A stretch of DNA of 64,000 nucleotides from Stictocephala bisonia (GCA_035578905.1 JAQJVL010000125.1:1685398-1749397); one strand, 5' to 3'. Positions 34,880-48,747 are shown, numbered from the stretch's first letter. Program-made: numbers and translations. Notes: generated by a model not told the origin, from the sequence alone.

Positions 34880-37265
34880 CACTCCACAAACAGACTTGGG
34901 ACATGTAAATTGTTAGTTATTATTCAATATGTAGACAGTGCCATTATATTCAGGCCGGTCACAGTTCTTTGGGATGACACAATGTAATCAACTTCCCTAA
35001 TAAAGGATACGTTTCACAACACTCCACAAACAGGTTTGTGACATGTAAATTGTTAGTTATTATTAAATATTTAGACAGTACCATAATATTCAGGCCAGTC
35101 ACAGTTCTGTGGGATGACACAATGTAAGTAACTTCCTTAATAAAGGATACGTTTCACAACACTCCACAAACAGGCTTGTGACATGTAAATTGTTAGTTAT
35201 TATTCAATATGTAGACAGTACCATAATATTCAGGCCAGTCACAGTTCTGTGGGATGACACAATGTAAGTAACTTCCCTAATAAAGGATACGTTTCACAAC
35301 ACTCCACAAACAGGCTTGTGACCTGTAAATTGTTAGTTATTATTCAATATGTTACAGTACCATAATATTCAGGCCAGTCACAGTTCTTTGGGATGACACA
35401 ATGTAAGTAACTTCCCTAATAAAGGATACGTTTCACAACACTCCACAAACAGGCTTGTGACATGTAAATTGTTAGTTATTATTCAATATGTAGACAGTAC
35501 CATAATATTCAGGCCAGTCACAGTTCTGTGGGATGACACAATGTAAGTAACTTCCCTAATAAAGGATACGTTTCACGACACTCCACAAACAGGCTTGTGA
35601 CATGTAAATTGTTAGTTATTATTCAATATGTAGACAGTGCCATTATATTCAGGCCAGTCACAGTTCTTTGGGATGACACAATGTAAGTAACTTCCCTAAT
35701 AAAGGATACGTTTCACAACACTCCACAAACAGGCTTGTGACATGTAAATTGTTAGTTATTATTCAATATTTAGACAGTACCATAATATTCAGGCCAGTCA
35801 CAGTTATGTGGGATGACACAATGTACTTTATTAGGGAAGTAACTTCCCTAATAAAGGATACGTTTCACAACACTCCACAAACAGGCTTGTGACATGTAAA
35901 TTGTTAGTTATTATTCAATATGTAGACAGTACCATAATATTCAGGCCAGTCACAGTTCTGTGGGATGACAAAATGTAAGTAACTTCCCTAATAAAGGATA
36001 CGTTTCACAACACTCCAGAAACAGGCTTGTGACATGTAAATTGTTAGTTATTATTCAATATTTAGACAGTACCATAATATTCAGGCCAGTCACAGTTCTT
36101 TGGGATGACACAATGTAAGTAACTTCCCTAATAAAGGATACGTTTCACAACACTCCACAAACAGACTTGGAACATGTAAATTGTTAGTTATTATTCAATA
36201 TGTAGACAGTGCCATTATATTCAGGCCAATGACAGTTCTTTGGGATGACACAATGTAATCAACTTCCCTAATAAAGGATACGTTTCATAACACTCCACAA
36301 ACAGGCTTGTGACATGTAAATTGTTAGTTATTATTCAATATTTAGACAGTACCATAATATTCAGGCCAGTCACAGTTCTGTGGGATGACACAATGTAAGT
36401 AACTTCCCTAATAAAGGATACGTTTCATAGCACTCCACAAACAGGCTTGTGACATGTAAATTGTTAGTTATTATTCAATATGTAGACAGTGCCATTATAT
36501 TCAGGCCAGTCACAGTTCTTTGGGATGACACAATGTAATCAACTTCCCTAATAAAGGATACGTTTCATAACACTCCACAAACAGGCTTGTGACATGTAAA
36601 TTGTTAGTTATTATTCAATATTTAGACAGTACCATAATATTCAGGCCAGTCACAGTTCTGTGGGATGACACAATGTAAGTAACTTCCCTAATAAATGATA
36701 CGTTTCACAACACTCCACAAACAGGCTTGTGACACGTAAATTGTTAGTTATTATTCAATATGTAGACAGTACCATAATATTCAGGCCAGTCACAGTTCTT
36801 TGGGATGACACAATGTAATCAACTTCCCTAGTAAATGATACGTTTCACAACACTCCACAAACAGGCTTGTGACATGTAAATTGTTAGTTATTATTCAATA
36901 TGTAGACAGTACTATAATATTCAGGCCAGTCACAGTTCTGTGGGATGACACAATGTAAGTAACTTCCCTAATAAAGGATACGTTTCATAGCACTCCACAA
37001 ACAGGCTTGTGACATGTAAATTGTTAGTTATTATTCAATATGTAGACAGTGCCATTATATTCAGGCCAGTCACAGTTCTGTGGGATGACACAATGTAAGT
37101 AACTTCCCTAATAAAGGATACGTTTCATAGCACTCCACAAACAGGCTTGTGACATGTAAATTGTTAGTTATTATTCAATATGTAGGCAGTGCCATTATAT
37201 TCAGGCCAGTCACAGTTCTGTGGGATGACACAATGTAAGTAACTTCCCTAATAAAGGATACGTTT
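34880..37265. repeat. Higher-order block within the 140-bp array, first copy
   Basis: Seventeen units whose private variants recur downstream in the same order: GGCCGGTC (34954), AGGTTTGTG (35032), ACTTCCTTAA (35131), a 1-bp loss giving ATGTTACAG (35349), GACCTGTAAA (35320), CAGTTATGTG (35801), GACACGTAAA (36731), CCTAGTAAAT (36828) and GTACTATAAT (36909). Confidence 0.88.
35826..35856. repeat. 31-bp palindrome created by a 12-bp insertion in one satellite unit
   Basis: CTTTATTAGGGAAGT, one central A, then its exact inverse complement ACTTCCCTAATAAAG. Other units have only the right arm, preceded by AATGTAAGTA. The extra 12 bp are a local inverted copy of the neighbouring sequence. Confidence 0.9.
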
Positions 37266-39500
37266 CACAACACTCCACAAACAGACTTGGGACATGTAAA
37301 TTGTTAGTTATTATTCAATATGTAGACAGTGCCATTATATTCAGGCCGGTCACAGTTCTTTGGAATGACACAATGTAATCAACTTCCCTAATAAAGGATA
37401 CGTTTCACAACACTCCACAAACAGGTTTGTGACATGTAAATTGTTAGTTATTATTCAATATTTAGACAGTACCATAATATTCAGGCCAGTCACAGTTCTG
37501 TGGGATGACACAATGTAAGTAACTTCCTTAATAAAGGATACGTTTCACAACACTCCACAAACAGGCTTGTGACATGTAAATTGTTAGTTATTATTCAATA
37601 TGTAGACAGTACCATAATATTCAGGCCAGTCACAGTTCTGTGGGATGACACAATGTAAGTAACTTCCCTAATAAAGGATACGTTTCACAACACTCCACAA
37701 ACAGGCTTGTGACCTGTAAATTGTTAGTTATTATTCAATATGTTACAGTACCATAATATTCAGGCCAGTCACAGTTCTTTGGGATGACACAATGTAAGTA
37801 ACTTCCCTAATAAAGGATACGTTTCACAACACTCCACAAACAGGCTTGTGACATGTAAATTGTTAGTTATTATTCAATATGTAGACAGTACCATAATATT
37901 CAGGCCAGTCACAGTTCTGTGGGATGACACAATGTAAGTAACTTCCCTAATAAAGGATACGTTTCACAACACTCCACAAACAGGCTTGTGACATGTAAAT
38001 TGTTAGTTATTATTCAATATGTAGACAGTGCCATTATATTCAGGCCAGTCACAGTTCTTTGGGATGACACAATGTAAGTAACTTCCCTAATAAAGGATAC
38101 GTTTTACAACACTCCACAAACAGGCTTGTGACATGTAAATTGTTAGTTATTATTCAATATTTAGACAGTACCATAATATTCAGGCCAGTCACAGTTATGT
38201 GGGATGACACAATGTAAGTAACTTCCCTAATAAAGGATACGTTTCACAACACTCCACAAACAGGCTTGTGACATGTAAATTGTTAGTTATTATTCAATAT
38301 TTAGACAGTACCATAATATTCAGGCCAGTCACAGTTCTGTGGGATGACACAATGTAAGTAACTTCCCTAATAAAGGATACGTTTCACAACACTCCACAAA
38401 CAGACTTGGAACATGTAAATTGTTAGTTATTATTCAATATGTAGACAGTGCCATTATATTCAGGCCAGTCACAGTTCTTTGGGATGACACAATGTAATCA
38501 ACTTCCCTAATAAAGGATACGTTTCACAACACTCCACAAACAGGCTTGTGACATGTAAATTGTTAGTTATTATTCAATATTTAGACAGTACCATAATATT
38601 CAGGCCAGTCACAGTTCTGTGGGATGACACAATGTAAGTAACTTCCCTAATAAAGGATACGTTTCATAGCACTCCACAAACAGGCTTGTGACATGTAAAT
38701 TGTTAGTTATTATTCAATATGTAGACAGTGCCATTATATTCAGGCCAGTCACAGTTCTTTGGGATGACACAATGTAATCAACTTCCCTAATAAAGGATAC
38801 GTTTCACAACACTCCACAAACAGGCTTGTGACATGTAAATTGTTAGTTATTATTCAATATTTAGACAGTACCATAATATTCAGGCCAGTCACAGTTCTGT
38901 GGGATGACACAATGTAAGTAACTTCCCTAATAAATGATACGTTTCACAACACTCCACAAACAGGCTTGTGACACGTAAATTGTTAGTTATTATTCAATAT
39001 GTAGACAGTACCATAATATTCAGGCCAGTCACAGTTCTTTGGGATGACACAATGTAATCAACTTCCCTAGTAAATGATACGTTTCACAACACTCCACAAA
39101 CAGGCTTGTGACATGTAAATTGTTAGTTATTATTCAATATGTAGACAGTACTATAATATTCAGGCCAGTCACAGTTCTGTGGGATGACACAATGTAAGTA
39201 ACTTCCCTAATAAAGGATACGTTTCATAGCACTCCACAAACAGGCTTGTGACATGTAAATTGTTAGTTATTATTCAATATGTAGACAGTGCCATTATATT
39301 CAGGCCAGTCACAGTTCTGTGGGATGACACAATGTAAGTAACTTCCCTAATAAAGGATACGTTTCATAGCACTCCACAAACAGGCTTGTGACATGTAAAT
39401 TGTTAGTTATTATTCAATATGTAGGCAGTGCCATTATATTCAGGCCAGTCACAGTTCTGTGGGATGACACAATGTAAGTAACTTCCCTAATAAAGGATAC
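37266..39500. repeat. Higher-order block within the 140-bp array, second copy
   Basis: Carries the same ordered variants at an offset of 2391 bp up to 38192, then 2379 bp (the 12-bp insertion at 35826 is absent here), then 2239 bp (one 140-bp unit fewer). Shared variants are lost after about 39480. Confidence 0.88.
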
Positions 39501-40604
39501 GTTTCATAGCACTCCACAAACAGGCTTGTGACATGTAAATTGTTAGTTATTATTCAATATGTAGACAGTACCATAATATTTAGGCCAGTCACAGTTCTGT
39601 GGGATGACACAATGTAAGTAACTTCCCTAATAAAGGATACGTTTCATAGCACTCCACAAACAGGCTTGTGACATGTAAATTGTTAGTTATTATTCAATAT
39701 GTAGACAGTGCCATTATATTCAGGCCAGTCACAGTTCTTTGGGATGACACAATGTAATAAACTTCCCTAATAAAGGATACGTTTCACAACACTCCACAAA
39801 CAGGCTTGTGACATGTAAATTGTTAGTTATTATTCAATATGTAGACAGTGCCATTATATTCAGGCCAGTCACAGTTCTTTGTGGTGACACAATGTAATCA
39901 ACTTCCCTAATAAAGGATACGTTTCATAGCACTCCACAAACAGGCTTGTGACATGTAAATTGTTAGTTATTATTCAATATGTAGACAGTGCCATAATATT
40001 CAGGCCAGTCACAGTTCTTTGGGATGACACAATGTAATCAACTTCTATAGTAAATGATACGTTTCACAGCACTCCACAAACAGACTTGGAACATGTAAAT
40101 TGTTAGTTATTATTCAATATGTAGACAGTGCCATTATATTCAGGCCAGTCACAGTTCTTTGTGGTGACACAATGTAATCAACTTCCCTAATAAAGGATAC
40201 GTTTCACAACACTCCACGAACAGGCTTGTGACATGTAAATTGTTAGTTATTATTCAATATGTAGACAGTACCTGTACTGAACATAAATATTCAGGCCAGT
40301 CACAGTTCTTTGGGGCGACACGTTGTAATCAACTTGCCTAATAAAGGATACGTTTCACAACACTCCACAACTCTGCTTTGACATATAAATTGTTAGTTAT
40401 TATCAGTTTATAGGGAGGATATTAATATTCAGGCCAGTCACAGTTCTGTGGGGTGACACGTTGTAATCAACTTCCCTAATAAAGGCTACGTTTCACGACA
40501 CTCTACAACCCTGCTTTGACATGTAAATTGTTAGTTATCATTCAGTATATAAAGGGGGCATTATAATTCAGGCTAGGCACAGTTCTGTGGGTTGATACGT
40601 AAGA

Positions 40605-40925
40605 TCCGGCAAGAAATCGGAAGGTATAAGGTAACAATTCAGCAAGGATCTTGGGGCACAGGGGCTGTATATCTTACAATATGAGTCGTGCGACAGTATA
40701 TAACACCCCTATAGGCTGAGATTTATAATCCGATAAGTTTGGAGTGACAAATATGTACAATTGCTACAAATAAATCCACCCAGCAAGAAATCGTAAGGTA
40801 TAGGGTAAAAATTCGGCAAGGATCTTGGGGCACAGGGGCTGTATATTTTACAAGATGAGCTGTGCGACAATTTATGACACTGCTCTAGGCACAGAGTTAT
40901 AACCCTCTTAGCCTGAGGTAAGAAA
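40605..40925. repeat. Two-unit 174-bp direct repeat bordering the satellite
   Basis: GCAAGAAATCG(G/T)AAGGTATA starts at 40609 and 40783, followed in both by AGCAAGGATCTTGGGGCACA-like sequence, GGGGCTGTATAT and GTGCGACA. Both units are similar in length; no relation to either satellite was seen. Confidence 0.85.
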
Positions 40926-41285
40926 TATGTTTGGATAGGACAAATAAACTAATAAGAGAAATTTTTTTTTAAATAAGATTGATATCGTAAATTTTAAAAT
41001 TTAATTTTCGTTTGTGACAATAGCATAAAATCTTACTGTATTACTTTTAGGCTATTAATATATAATGTTTGTTATGTTATAATTAAATTTTATCTGACAT
41101 TCTGTATATAACTTAATATTCAGTTGCCTTAAAAATGAAGGCAAAAAGAATTATATTAAAAGTATAGTAATATTTTTTCTGAAACATTATTTACTTAATT
41201 AAATGACTCCAAATATTTATTGCAAACTATTAAAATTCATGCATTATGAACATAAATTGGTTTGCAGTAAATGATCACTTAGAGT

Positions 41286-41600
41286 ATGGTTTTTGTTGTT
41301 GGAAACAAAGACGTAGTTATATCAAACGAAGGGAAAGAGGAAGACATTAGACGGGTGGAAAAAGTTTCTAATATTTTGGACAAAGTCGAGTTTGGTACAA
41401 GTTTGCCCGGGGTGGGAGTTCGTTCCAGTTTGGCAAAATGCAACATTATGAGGCTCAAGGGCTCTGTGGGGCGTGAGATTTATTGCCCTAACGGTCTTCC
41501 ATTCCCAATCGATAGAGAACACTGCGAGCGTCATTCCGCCTTTGGTTGAGTATGCAGGGCTCGTACTCAATCCACGACCGAGTTCCTCTAACAAAATCAT
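41286..41600. other. GC-richer island with overlapping open frames on both strands
   Basis: Forward frame 41286-41549 (87 codons) and reverse frame 41600-41322 (92 codons) overlap almost completely. The base composition is clearly richer in G and C than the flanks and includes CpG sites. The reverse product has a Trp-rich FSIDWEWK and a TPHRALEPHN segment, but I recognise no domain. It could be part of an unrecognised repeat or a real exon; I cannot choose the strand. Confidence 0.3.
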
Positions 41601-42417
41601 GTGATTCTATAAGCGAAATCTGAATAAACGCCTTCTAACTTTTTGGTTATTGTAAATTCCCCTTACTTTGTACAATACTTCAATAAAATTTGATTTTGTT
41701 AATGTTTTCTATTTTTCTTGAGAAGTAAGTTAAGCAGTTTATTGATGACTAGTGATTTTTTTTATACAAGGAAAACTATAAGAATTACCAGGGATCCATC
41801 AACTAAAATTAAAGTTTGTTTAAGAAAGAATAATACTTATTGGATGAAGATTTATCATAACTTATAGTGTTTTACGTTTTAGAGACGTTTTCTCTTGCTT
41901 CTAAAAAACTACTGGATATTATTTTTTAAAATTCTGTATAGATTAGTTATACAATTGAAATATCAAATCATTGTTATTTTTATACAAAGTATTACAGTGG
42001 ACTGACCCTCCCGAACACGTACAGTGGTGAGGACCCCCAGCCCACCCTTAGACAAACAGTGGCAATTTTCACTCCAAAAATACACTATTGTGTAAAATAT
42101 CTATACATAAAAGGAAAAGTCCTCACTCACTCACCACTAATTCTCCAACTTTCCTTGTATGTAGAGAGGTGAAATGTTGTACACTATTCTTTAGGTCTTA
42201 AATACGACATCTAAAGTATTTTCATTTTGATAAAATACTCTAAAGGATTAGAAACCGCCTCTAAAAGACTATTCCAAAGGATAATGTTGGGTTGATTTTA
42301 GTAAATTAATAACAGCTGTTTTGAAAATAAATAAAATGTTTCTTTTGTATGTTTGATATTATCGTACTGATGCACTAACAGTTTTATCTTCAGCTTTTAA
42401 TCAAAATTAAATTATAT

Positions 42418-42653
42418 TGAACACGTTTGAAATAGGCCGTAATACCATTGGGTATTTATACTAATAAATAGGTAGCGACGCAAGTAGTGTGAGTGAAATA
42501 ACGTAAATAAAATGTAATATTGTGATTTTACGTTTTACAGTTAATCTACTATTATTTGTAGTCAAAAGTCACATGCCGAGGCCGAAGGCCGAGGTGTATA
42601 GAGCGCAATGAGCGTTGGGGTTGGCATGCGAAGCGTAAAGGGGTTTACCCTAG
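42418..42653 (+). repeat. Dispersed repeat with GC hairpin core, copy 1
   Basis: Matches 58180-58388 from AACACGTTTGAAATAG to CCCTAG. The 3' third is CpG-rich and holds GCCGAGGCCGAAGGCCGAGG and ATGCGAAGCGT, which can form small hairpins closed by GAA loops. The end CCCTAG followed by T, preceded by a GGG...CCC stem, is compatible with a Helitron-type 3' end but this is weak. Confidence 0.65.
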
Positions 42654-44117
42654 TATAACATATGGTTCTTTTAGCCGAATTGATCCAATATTTTGAATAA
42701 TTCTCTTAAACACATCAGATCAATAAAACAAGTTAAGGTTAGCTTTATAGGTTATGTATTATTCTATGTTCATGGTGTGATTCTTTCTGCCTCTATAATA
42801 TTTTGTTCAAACTATTAAGTCAAGTTTTAAACTTTAAAAACCGTTCGTAACTAAGTTCCAGGAAGATCGGTAAATAATCATGAATGTAAGTGTGTATGGT
42901 TATGTAAGTACGTCAGGAATTACTTTATAAATGTATAAAAGCAAAGTAGTTTTAATTTTTATTTATGTCGTATTCAATCATAAAATAAAAGGATTTTAAC
43001 GAATTTTCCTATTTTTTAATGTAAAAATATTTTTATTTGCACATATAATTATTAGTAAAAATTATCAGAAGAGGAAATTATTTACATTACATTAATAGAT
43101 GTATTATCACTTTTTATACTTGTTTTGTGTTTATGTGCCCTCCTCATAATAATAATCCATATGTTTTATCCGAATGATTATATCATGGAAAGTCAATTAT
43201 GTTTAACATTTAGTAAAGAAATCCAATATTACGTCACCTATTTTGAACACCCGGTTGCATATGAACCAGCCACAGCTTTACCTAGATCTCAAAATATGAA
43301 TTTATTTCATACAATACACACATTTAGTATACCACGCAGCCCGCATCTGTGGACCTTCAAGAGTTTGTACAACTTTAGAAATAATGTCAAGATCGTAGCT
43401 TTATACGGGTGCATCTGTGATACGCCGACATAAAGTATTTCAGGAACTGATTTTATTGGTTAAATAAAATAAAAGAAAAAAATTCTCGTAATGGTATGTC
43501 CTAAAATGTTTCTATTCCCAGATATCCACCATTTTACTCTTTACCATATTTTACTAAATGATTTTTATCTGTATAACGAATTACTCGATCAACTAAGTTG
43601 AAACTTTAAAAAAAAACTGATTTTAATATGTTGTAGCCCATTGAATTTCAAATAGTATAGTGTAACGCTTAAAATATCATTTTATCGTTTATTTTTTAAG
43701 GTTTTAGTTTTATTAAAACTGAAATATTAAAAAGTCCATTGGGTTACTTTGTTTATTACTCTAGGAGATTAAATTAAACATAACATTTAAAGTGAATTGC
43801 ATTGATTGGAAATTTAACGGACTAAAGAAATATTGTTGACAAATGTCATAAGAATGTACCGTATTTTAGGTGTTAAAACGTTACTATCACTGACATTTTA
43901 AAACTAAGTACAAAACCAGTAGATTATTGTTTGTGAAATGTATCTTTGTATGGATGAGTAATATACAAAATCTATACTCAATCAGATAAGTCCTTCTACT
44001 GATACAAAATATTTAGTACAAAAAATTGTGGATTTTTGTGGATTGTACATGTTATTCTATATTTTAGCCCATAGAATTAGTTCCTAAAATGTGGCAACAC
44101 GTTACAGATTCCCTTTT

Positions 44118-44458
<341 letters not shown>

Positions 44459-44864
44459 CGATAGCAATATGTGTGATGATATTCCGCATCGTCATTTACT
44501 TACATCGTCCTACCTCATAAGCTCAACTCCCAGTTTTGAATAGTCGACCTGATTAACACATCTGTGGAATAGGTGGTTGAAGATAGAGTTGGTGGAGGAG
44601 GGGGAGTTGACATGACAGATTGCACGTGAATATGGCAAACACAATACGATGGAATAAGACCATTACTGTTGAATATGTACTACATTAGTGGATTGGATAT
44701 TCATGCGTTCTCCTTTTATCTATTGTATCAACAACGTAGTGAATATGTGCTTACACAAATGTAAATACAATAAGTAAGTTAACCATACTTTAAATAAGTT
44801 AAATAGCTCTAAAATCTACAACAGTTGCCCTAGTACACTATATGATTCACTCTCTACCTCCCTT

Positions 44865-45000
44865 ATATATTTAAGGGTGTTCATTCAGGAGCCCAGTTTG
44901 AGCATTCCAAGGTATTTTGTTCTAGATTTTATCGCAACTGTCGCTAGGAGAAGTAAAGATTCTGCCTCACTGACAAACAAACGATGTGCTCCCCTCCTTT
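44865..45000 (+). repeat. Dispersed repeat, partner of 48930-49085 (opposite strand)
   Basis: AAGGGTGTTC and TTTTGTTCTAGATTTTATCG, then CTGTCGCTAGGAG and GTAAAGATTCTGCCTCACTGA, match the reverse complement of the region ending at 49085 in the same order. Confidence 0.65.
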
Positions 45001-45779
45001 AAGTTTCTTTTAAGCGATTTTGTTTACAAACAGCTTATTATTTATACTGAATATGTGTATAATGCATTATGTCAAAATAGATTAATAACAACACTTAATG
45101 CCACTGAGTTATTGAATGATACAATTTCCTTAAGTGTGATAACGTTAATGTAGTTTTAAAATGCAGAATGAAAATCAATAATTGATTACTGATAGGCTTT
45201 CTTTAAGCCACATTAGCAAGTCATAGCGTTTATCCGAAACACAAACCCTGATAAACCGGCATTTTTCAAACAATACTCAATAATCTTTTCTTGAGAACAA
45301 ACTAAATACTACTTAAGGGAATAAAATAGCTTGCAGATTTTTTTACATTTGTTAATTTCTGTTTATACATAATTTCAATATGTACATGAATTTCCAGTAC
45401 AAGTTTTAAGACAAACATACAGATGAAAACTAAACCATTCGAGAGTACTTTTCATCCTTCTTTTAACTAATTTCTGCAATCAGATATTTTTTGATTGCAT
45501 ATTAGTATAATTTTTTTTCCTATAAAGTCACTACAATAAACAATCCGTCATTAAAATCTTAGGGTCACATAATTTTTTTTTATTTATTAAATAAGATTAT
45601 TAAAATAATCTTTGTGTTGTGTAACGTTCCTTTGCTTCTACCAACTCATAATATAGTAAATAAATAATAGCTATACGAAATCACTCACATGCAACAATAG
45701 TTGTATAAAACTTAGTTATATAAGTGGAACAACTTCATTGAACGCAATAAATAACATAATATCCTGATAGTTACAGTTC

Positions 45780-45945
45780 AGTGTTCATGGATGGCTCCCA
45801 CAAAGATCCTTCTCCTCACACGTTATGTGCCTGCGGGTGGTAGAAGCCCCATAACCCCCACACTGGGACATGGGAAACCGCTCAGCCCCGAGTGCCATAA
45901 CATTTAGCTACATCTTCCCCTTTAGGAGACACAAGCACGTCCTAC
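45780..45945 (+). repeat. Dispersed repeat family D1, copy 3
   Basis: Best-preserved copy: CCTTCTCCTCACACGTTATG, GGGTGGTAGAAGCCCCATAA, GGGACATGGGAAACCGCTCA, GCCCCGAGTG. Sequence similarity to the other two ends shortly after the CTACATC block. Confidence 0.72.
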
Positions 45946-46030
45946 TATCGTAAATCTGTATTTGTTATCGTTTGTGGCTTTTAGAAACTGCATAAGAAAG
46001 TATAAATTCATAAAGTTAAACATTAAATAA

Positions 46031-46071
46031 CTGTATTAGTTTATATTTGATTACTATATAAACTAATACAG
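46031..46071. repeat. Perfect 16-bp inverted repeat with 9-base loop
   Basis: CTGTATTAGTTTATAT and its exact inverse complement flank TTGATTACT. The stem is too short for a microRNA precursor and no U-run follows. It could be a remnant of inverted transposon ends. Confidence 0.8.
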
Positions 46072-46934
46072 ACCCTTATACTTATAAAAAAAATTAAACA
46101 ATATACTTTTTATATGTGCTTTCCTTATATATTGTAGAACGTATGTAAGCATTTTTTGTAATTATAATTTTTACAGAAAACTAATAGTTTTGATTTGAAA
46201 TGTGCTTAACTACGTAAAATATATTATTGCTGTTTTAAATACCTATCCCATTAGCCAGTATGTCCTACAAACTGTTGGGAATGTTACATTTTTCATAGGG
46301 ACTGGAAGTCCGCATTTAGTTAACCGAATTCCTCTGGTGTGTTGTGATGGTATGCATTTGAAGAATGTTTTACATAATTAACTAACGTGCACATAATACA
46401 TTACGTTGTGGTTTACAAGGGTTTTTTACATTATGTAAATGTACATTCCATCTGAACGTTTCCACGTTCCTATTAAATATCGTTTCTTTGGACAAAAATA
46501 TTTTTCTTTTAATTAGCCAAGATAATATGTTATATTTAACTACCACTGCTTTCTTAATTAGTTAGTAATTTTGTTTAAAGATTGATTTTCTGATGGCGGC
46601 TAGATAGTTATAACTTGAATAATATATTAAAAACATAATAATGTTTTCTCACACCCCCTGTACATGCACGTAATTTTTGGACATGCCCTATTATTCATTT
46701 TTATTCATTTATTCATACCAACGGTTTATAATTTTTTACAAACAAATTAAAAAAACTGGTTAAATCAATAGCTAACAACTAATTATAGTTTTAATTTAGT
46801 TCTAAAACTAAAACTTTAATGATATAAAAATAATATTTTTAAAATACTGTCGTACATTAAAATGCAATAGTAAATTCATGTAATTGAATTCATACATTCA
46901 AAAAAAGAGATCATGCCAACATTATTATTTAAGG

Positions 46935-47455
46935 AAAAATCTTATGCCTGGCTTTACATGAATTTAGACACTTCTCTTTTGAAGGTTTGTATTGATGTAT
47001 CAAACATGTAGATCTCTGGATTAAGTTTTTTGCCTTCTCTCAGGAGTCACGGAATGCAGCTGTGATAAGCGTATTCGGTAGATTGACTTCTTTTTGCGAA
47101 AGTATCGGAGAGTATTGTTCCTGTTGGCGCACGTATGTCAATCAATGACAGAAGTTCTGAGCAATCGAGTTGTCCGTTGATCAGCTTGTATAGGAAAATT
47201 AGATCAGACACCATTCTGCTTGATTCCAATGAAGATAGTCAGAATCGTTGCGTCAGTTCATCTACGTATCGGTACCCATATCGCATGCCAACCAATCGTA
47301 TTACTCTGGTTTGTATTTTTTAATGGCGTCAACATAGCTATAATAATTATGAGACTAGAGGAATATTCCAGGACAGGTCTTACAAGTGTCTTGCATCATG
47401 TCAGGGTTAGTAAAAGGGGACTGAAATCGCTGAATATTCTTAATATGAATATTTC
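46935..47455 (-). pseudogene. LINE reverse-transcriptase C-terminal fragment
   Basis: Reverse-strand decoding gives LVRPVLEYSS near 47400, then SDLIFLYKLINGQLDC, FAKRSQSTEYAYHSCIP, a stop where an Arg codon is expected, and IQTFKREVSKFM before a terminal stop at 46954. LVRPVLEYxS, the LYKLING.xDC motif and the final FKR segment are characteristic of the thumb and C-terminus of CR1/Jockey-type RTs. It differs from the 17-kb LINE in detail, so it represents another family. At least two in-frame stops; dead. Confidence 0.8.
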
Positions 47456-48747
47456 TTAATACCAACCATGGACCGTAACTATAGGCTTCATTAGCCACCA
47501 CCGCATCTAATACACTTATGGACGGAAATAACTAGAGTCCAATTACTGTTATTTCAACACAATCCACATCACTTTCGTAGGGAAATACTACAGTTACATA
47601 AACACTTATCTGTTTGCCCCCATGAACCCCTAGCAAACAAAAACACCAAGTTGCTTAAGTATATTTGTAATTTTTAAAAGATATTCTCTAAGCTCCTTAT
47701 TCTTTTGTTTGAATAATGTATTAACCGATGGTTTTGAAGTAATATTTCATAGGATTTGTCATGTAATATTTAATAGTGCGTTTATAAGGTTTTCTGAAGT
47801 ATAATCATACTATTGATCTTAATTAAAAATTAGTAGATGAATAAAATTGGAATTTACTACATGATTTCCTTTAAAAGTTGTTATAAGTTAGTGGCCATTG
47901 ACAATAACCGTTACAAAATGTACATTTTATACAGAAATTTTATTTTTTTATTATATTAAATGTTCACAGTAAATTAAATAAGTCAAAAAGGAAAATTATA
48001 CAAACTTGGCCTTTCTTGTTGATACTACCATTAGATATCGAGGCTATTTCACCATCTTTCCCTTGAACTAGTTTATATTTGAACTGACATTACGAAATGG
48101 CCTCTAGAGAACTTCCTAAATAAAAACTATTTGTTAAGTTAAATAACAACTTCATTCAAATTTACCAAACAAAATATGAACCAGTATAATATTATGTAAA
48201 AATGAAAATCATGAATGGATTATGATGTATATATTTGTCTATGTTCAATTTATTTTAACTACAGGTAGGCTTCTCAGTATTACCAAATTTTCAACACGTA
48301 AAATTAAATATCATTCGATAAATATCATGTAAATGTATTCGTATGAAGACTTGCAGGCTCGCCCCAAATAAAGAAGTACAGTGTTTCTGATATGTTGGTA
48401 AATAATAATGTAAATTGTGTGTCGTGTGCTGAACCGTAAGAAACCCCATTGCGATGATCGTTTTCTTGTGTGGGTTGACTTTATAGGTAAGTATATTTCA
48501 CATATTAAGAGTGTTCGATCGGAAGTTATTTTTGAAATTTTTTTCATAAAATTGTTAGTATCCATATAAGTAATAAATTTGTTACGGGAAGAATCTAAAA
48601 AATATCTAAGGAGATATGGCTGCCCAAAGTAACTAATTTGCCCTCTTTGGTGCATAACTCATGAACAAACCATGAGATATAATTTATTAACGTTTTGAAA
48701 ATGTAGTGGACAAAACGTACTAATCAACTGAGTATATAGTAAATCTG

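Larger units (their letters stand above)
33973..40600. repeat. 140-bp satellite array (about 47 units)
   Basis: CACAGTTCT(G/T)TG recurs every 140 bp (33981, 34121, 34261, 34401 and onward). Each unit includes GGATGACACAATGTAA, ACTTCCCTAATAAAGGATAC, ACTCCACAAACAGGCTTG and TTGTTAGTTATTATTCAAT. The first unit and the last two or three (after 40270) are diverged, as expected at array edges. Because 140 is not a multiple of three no frame stays open. It has no similarity to the 165-bp satellite. Confidence 0.98.

Noticed and set aside
33973..40600. CRISPR array
   Set aside because: Repeats are contiguous 140-bp units with no unique spacers, in a eukaryotic sequence.
46031..46071. MicroRNA precursor
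   Set aside because: Perfect 16-bp stem and 9-base loop are too short for a precursor of about 60 bases or more.
48311..48655. 114-codon reverse frame
   Set aside because: No recognisable motif, AT-rich composition, and part of it (48445-48530) resembles a locally repeated stretch; likely chance.
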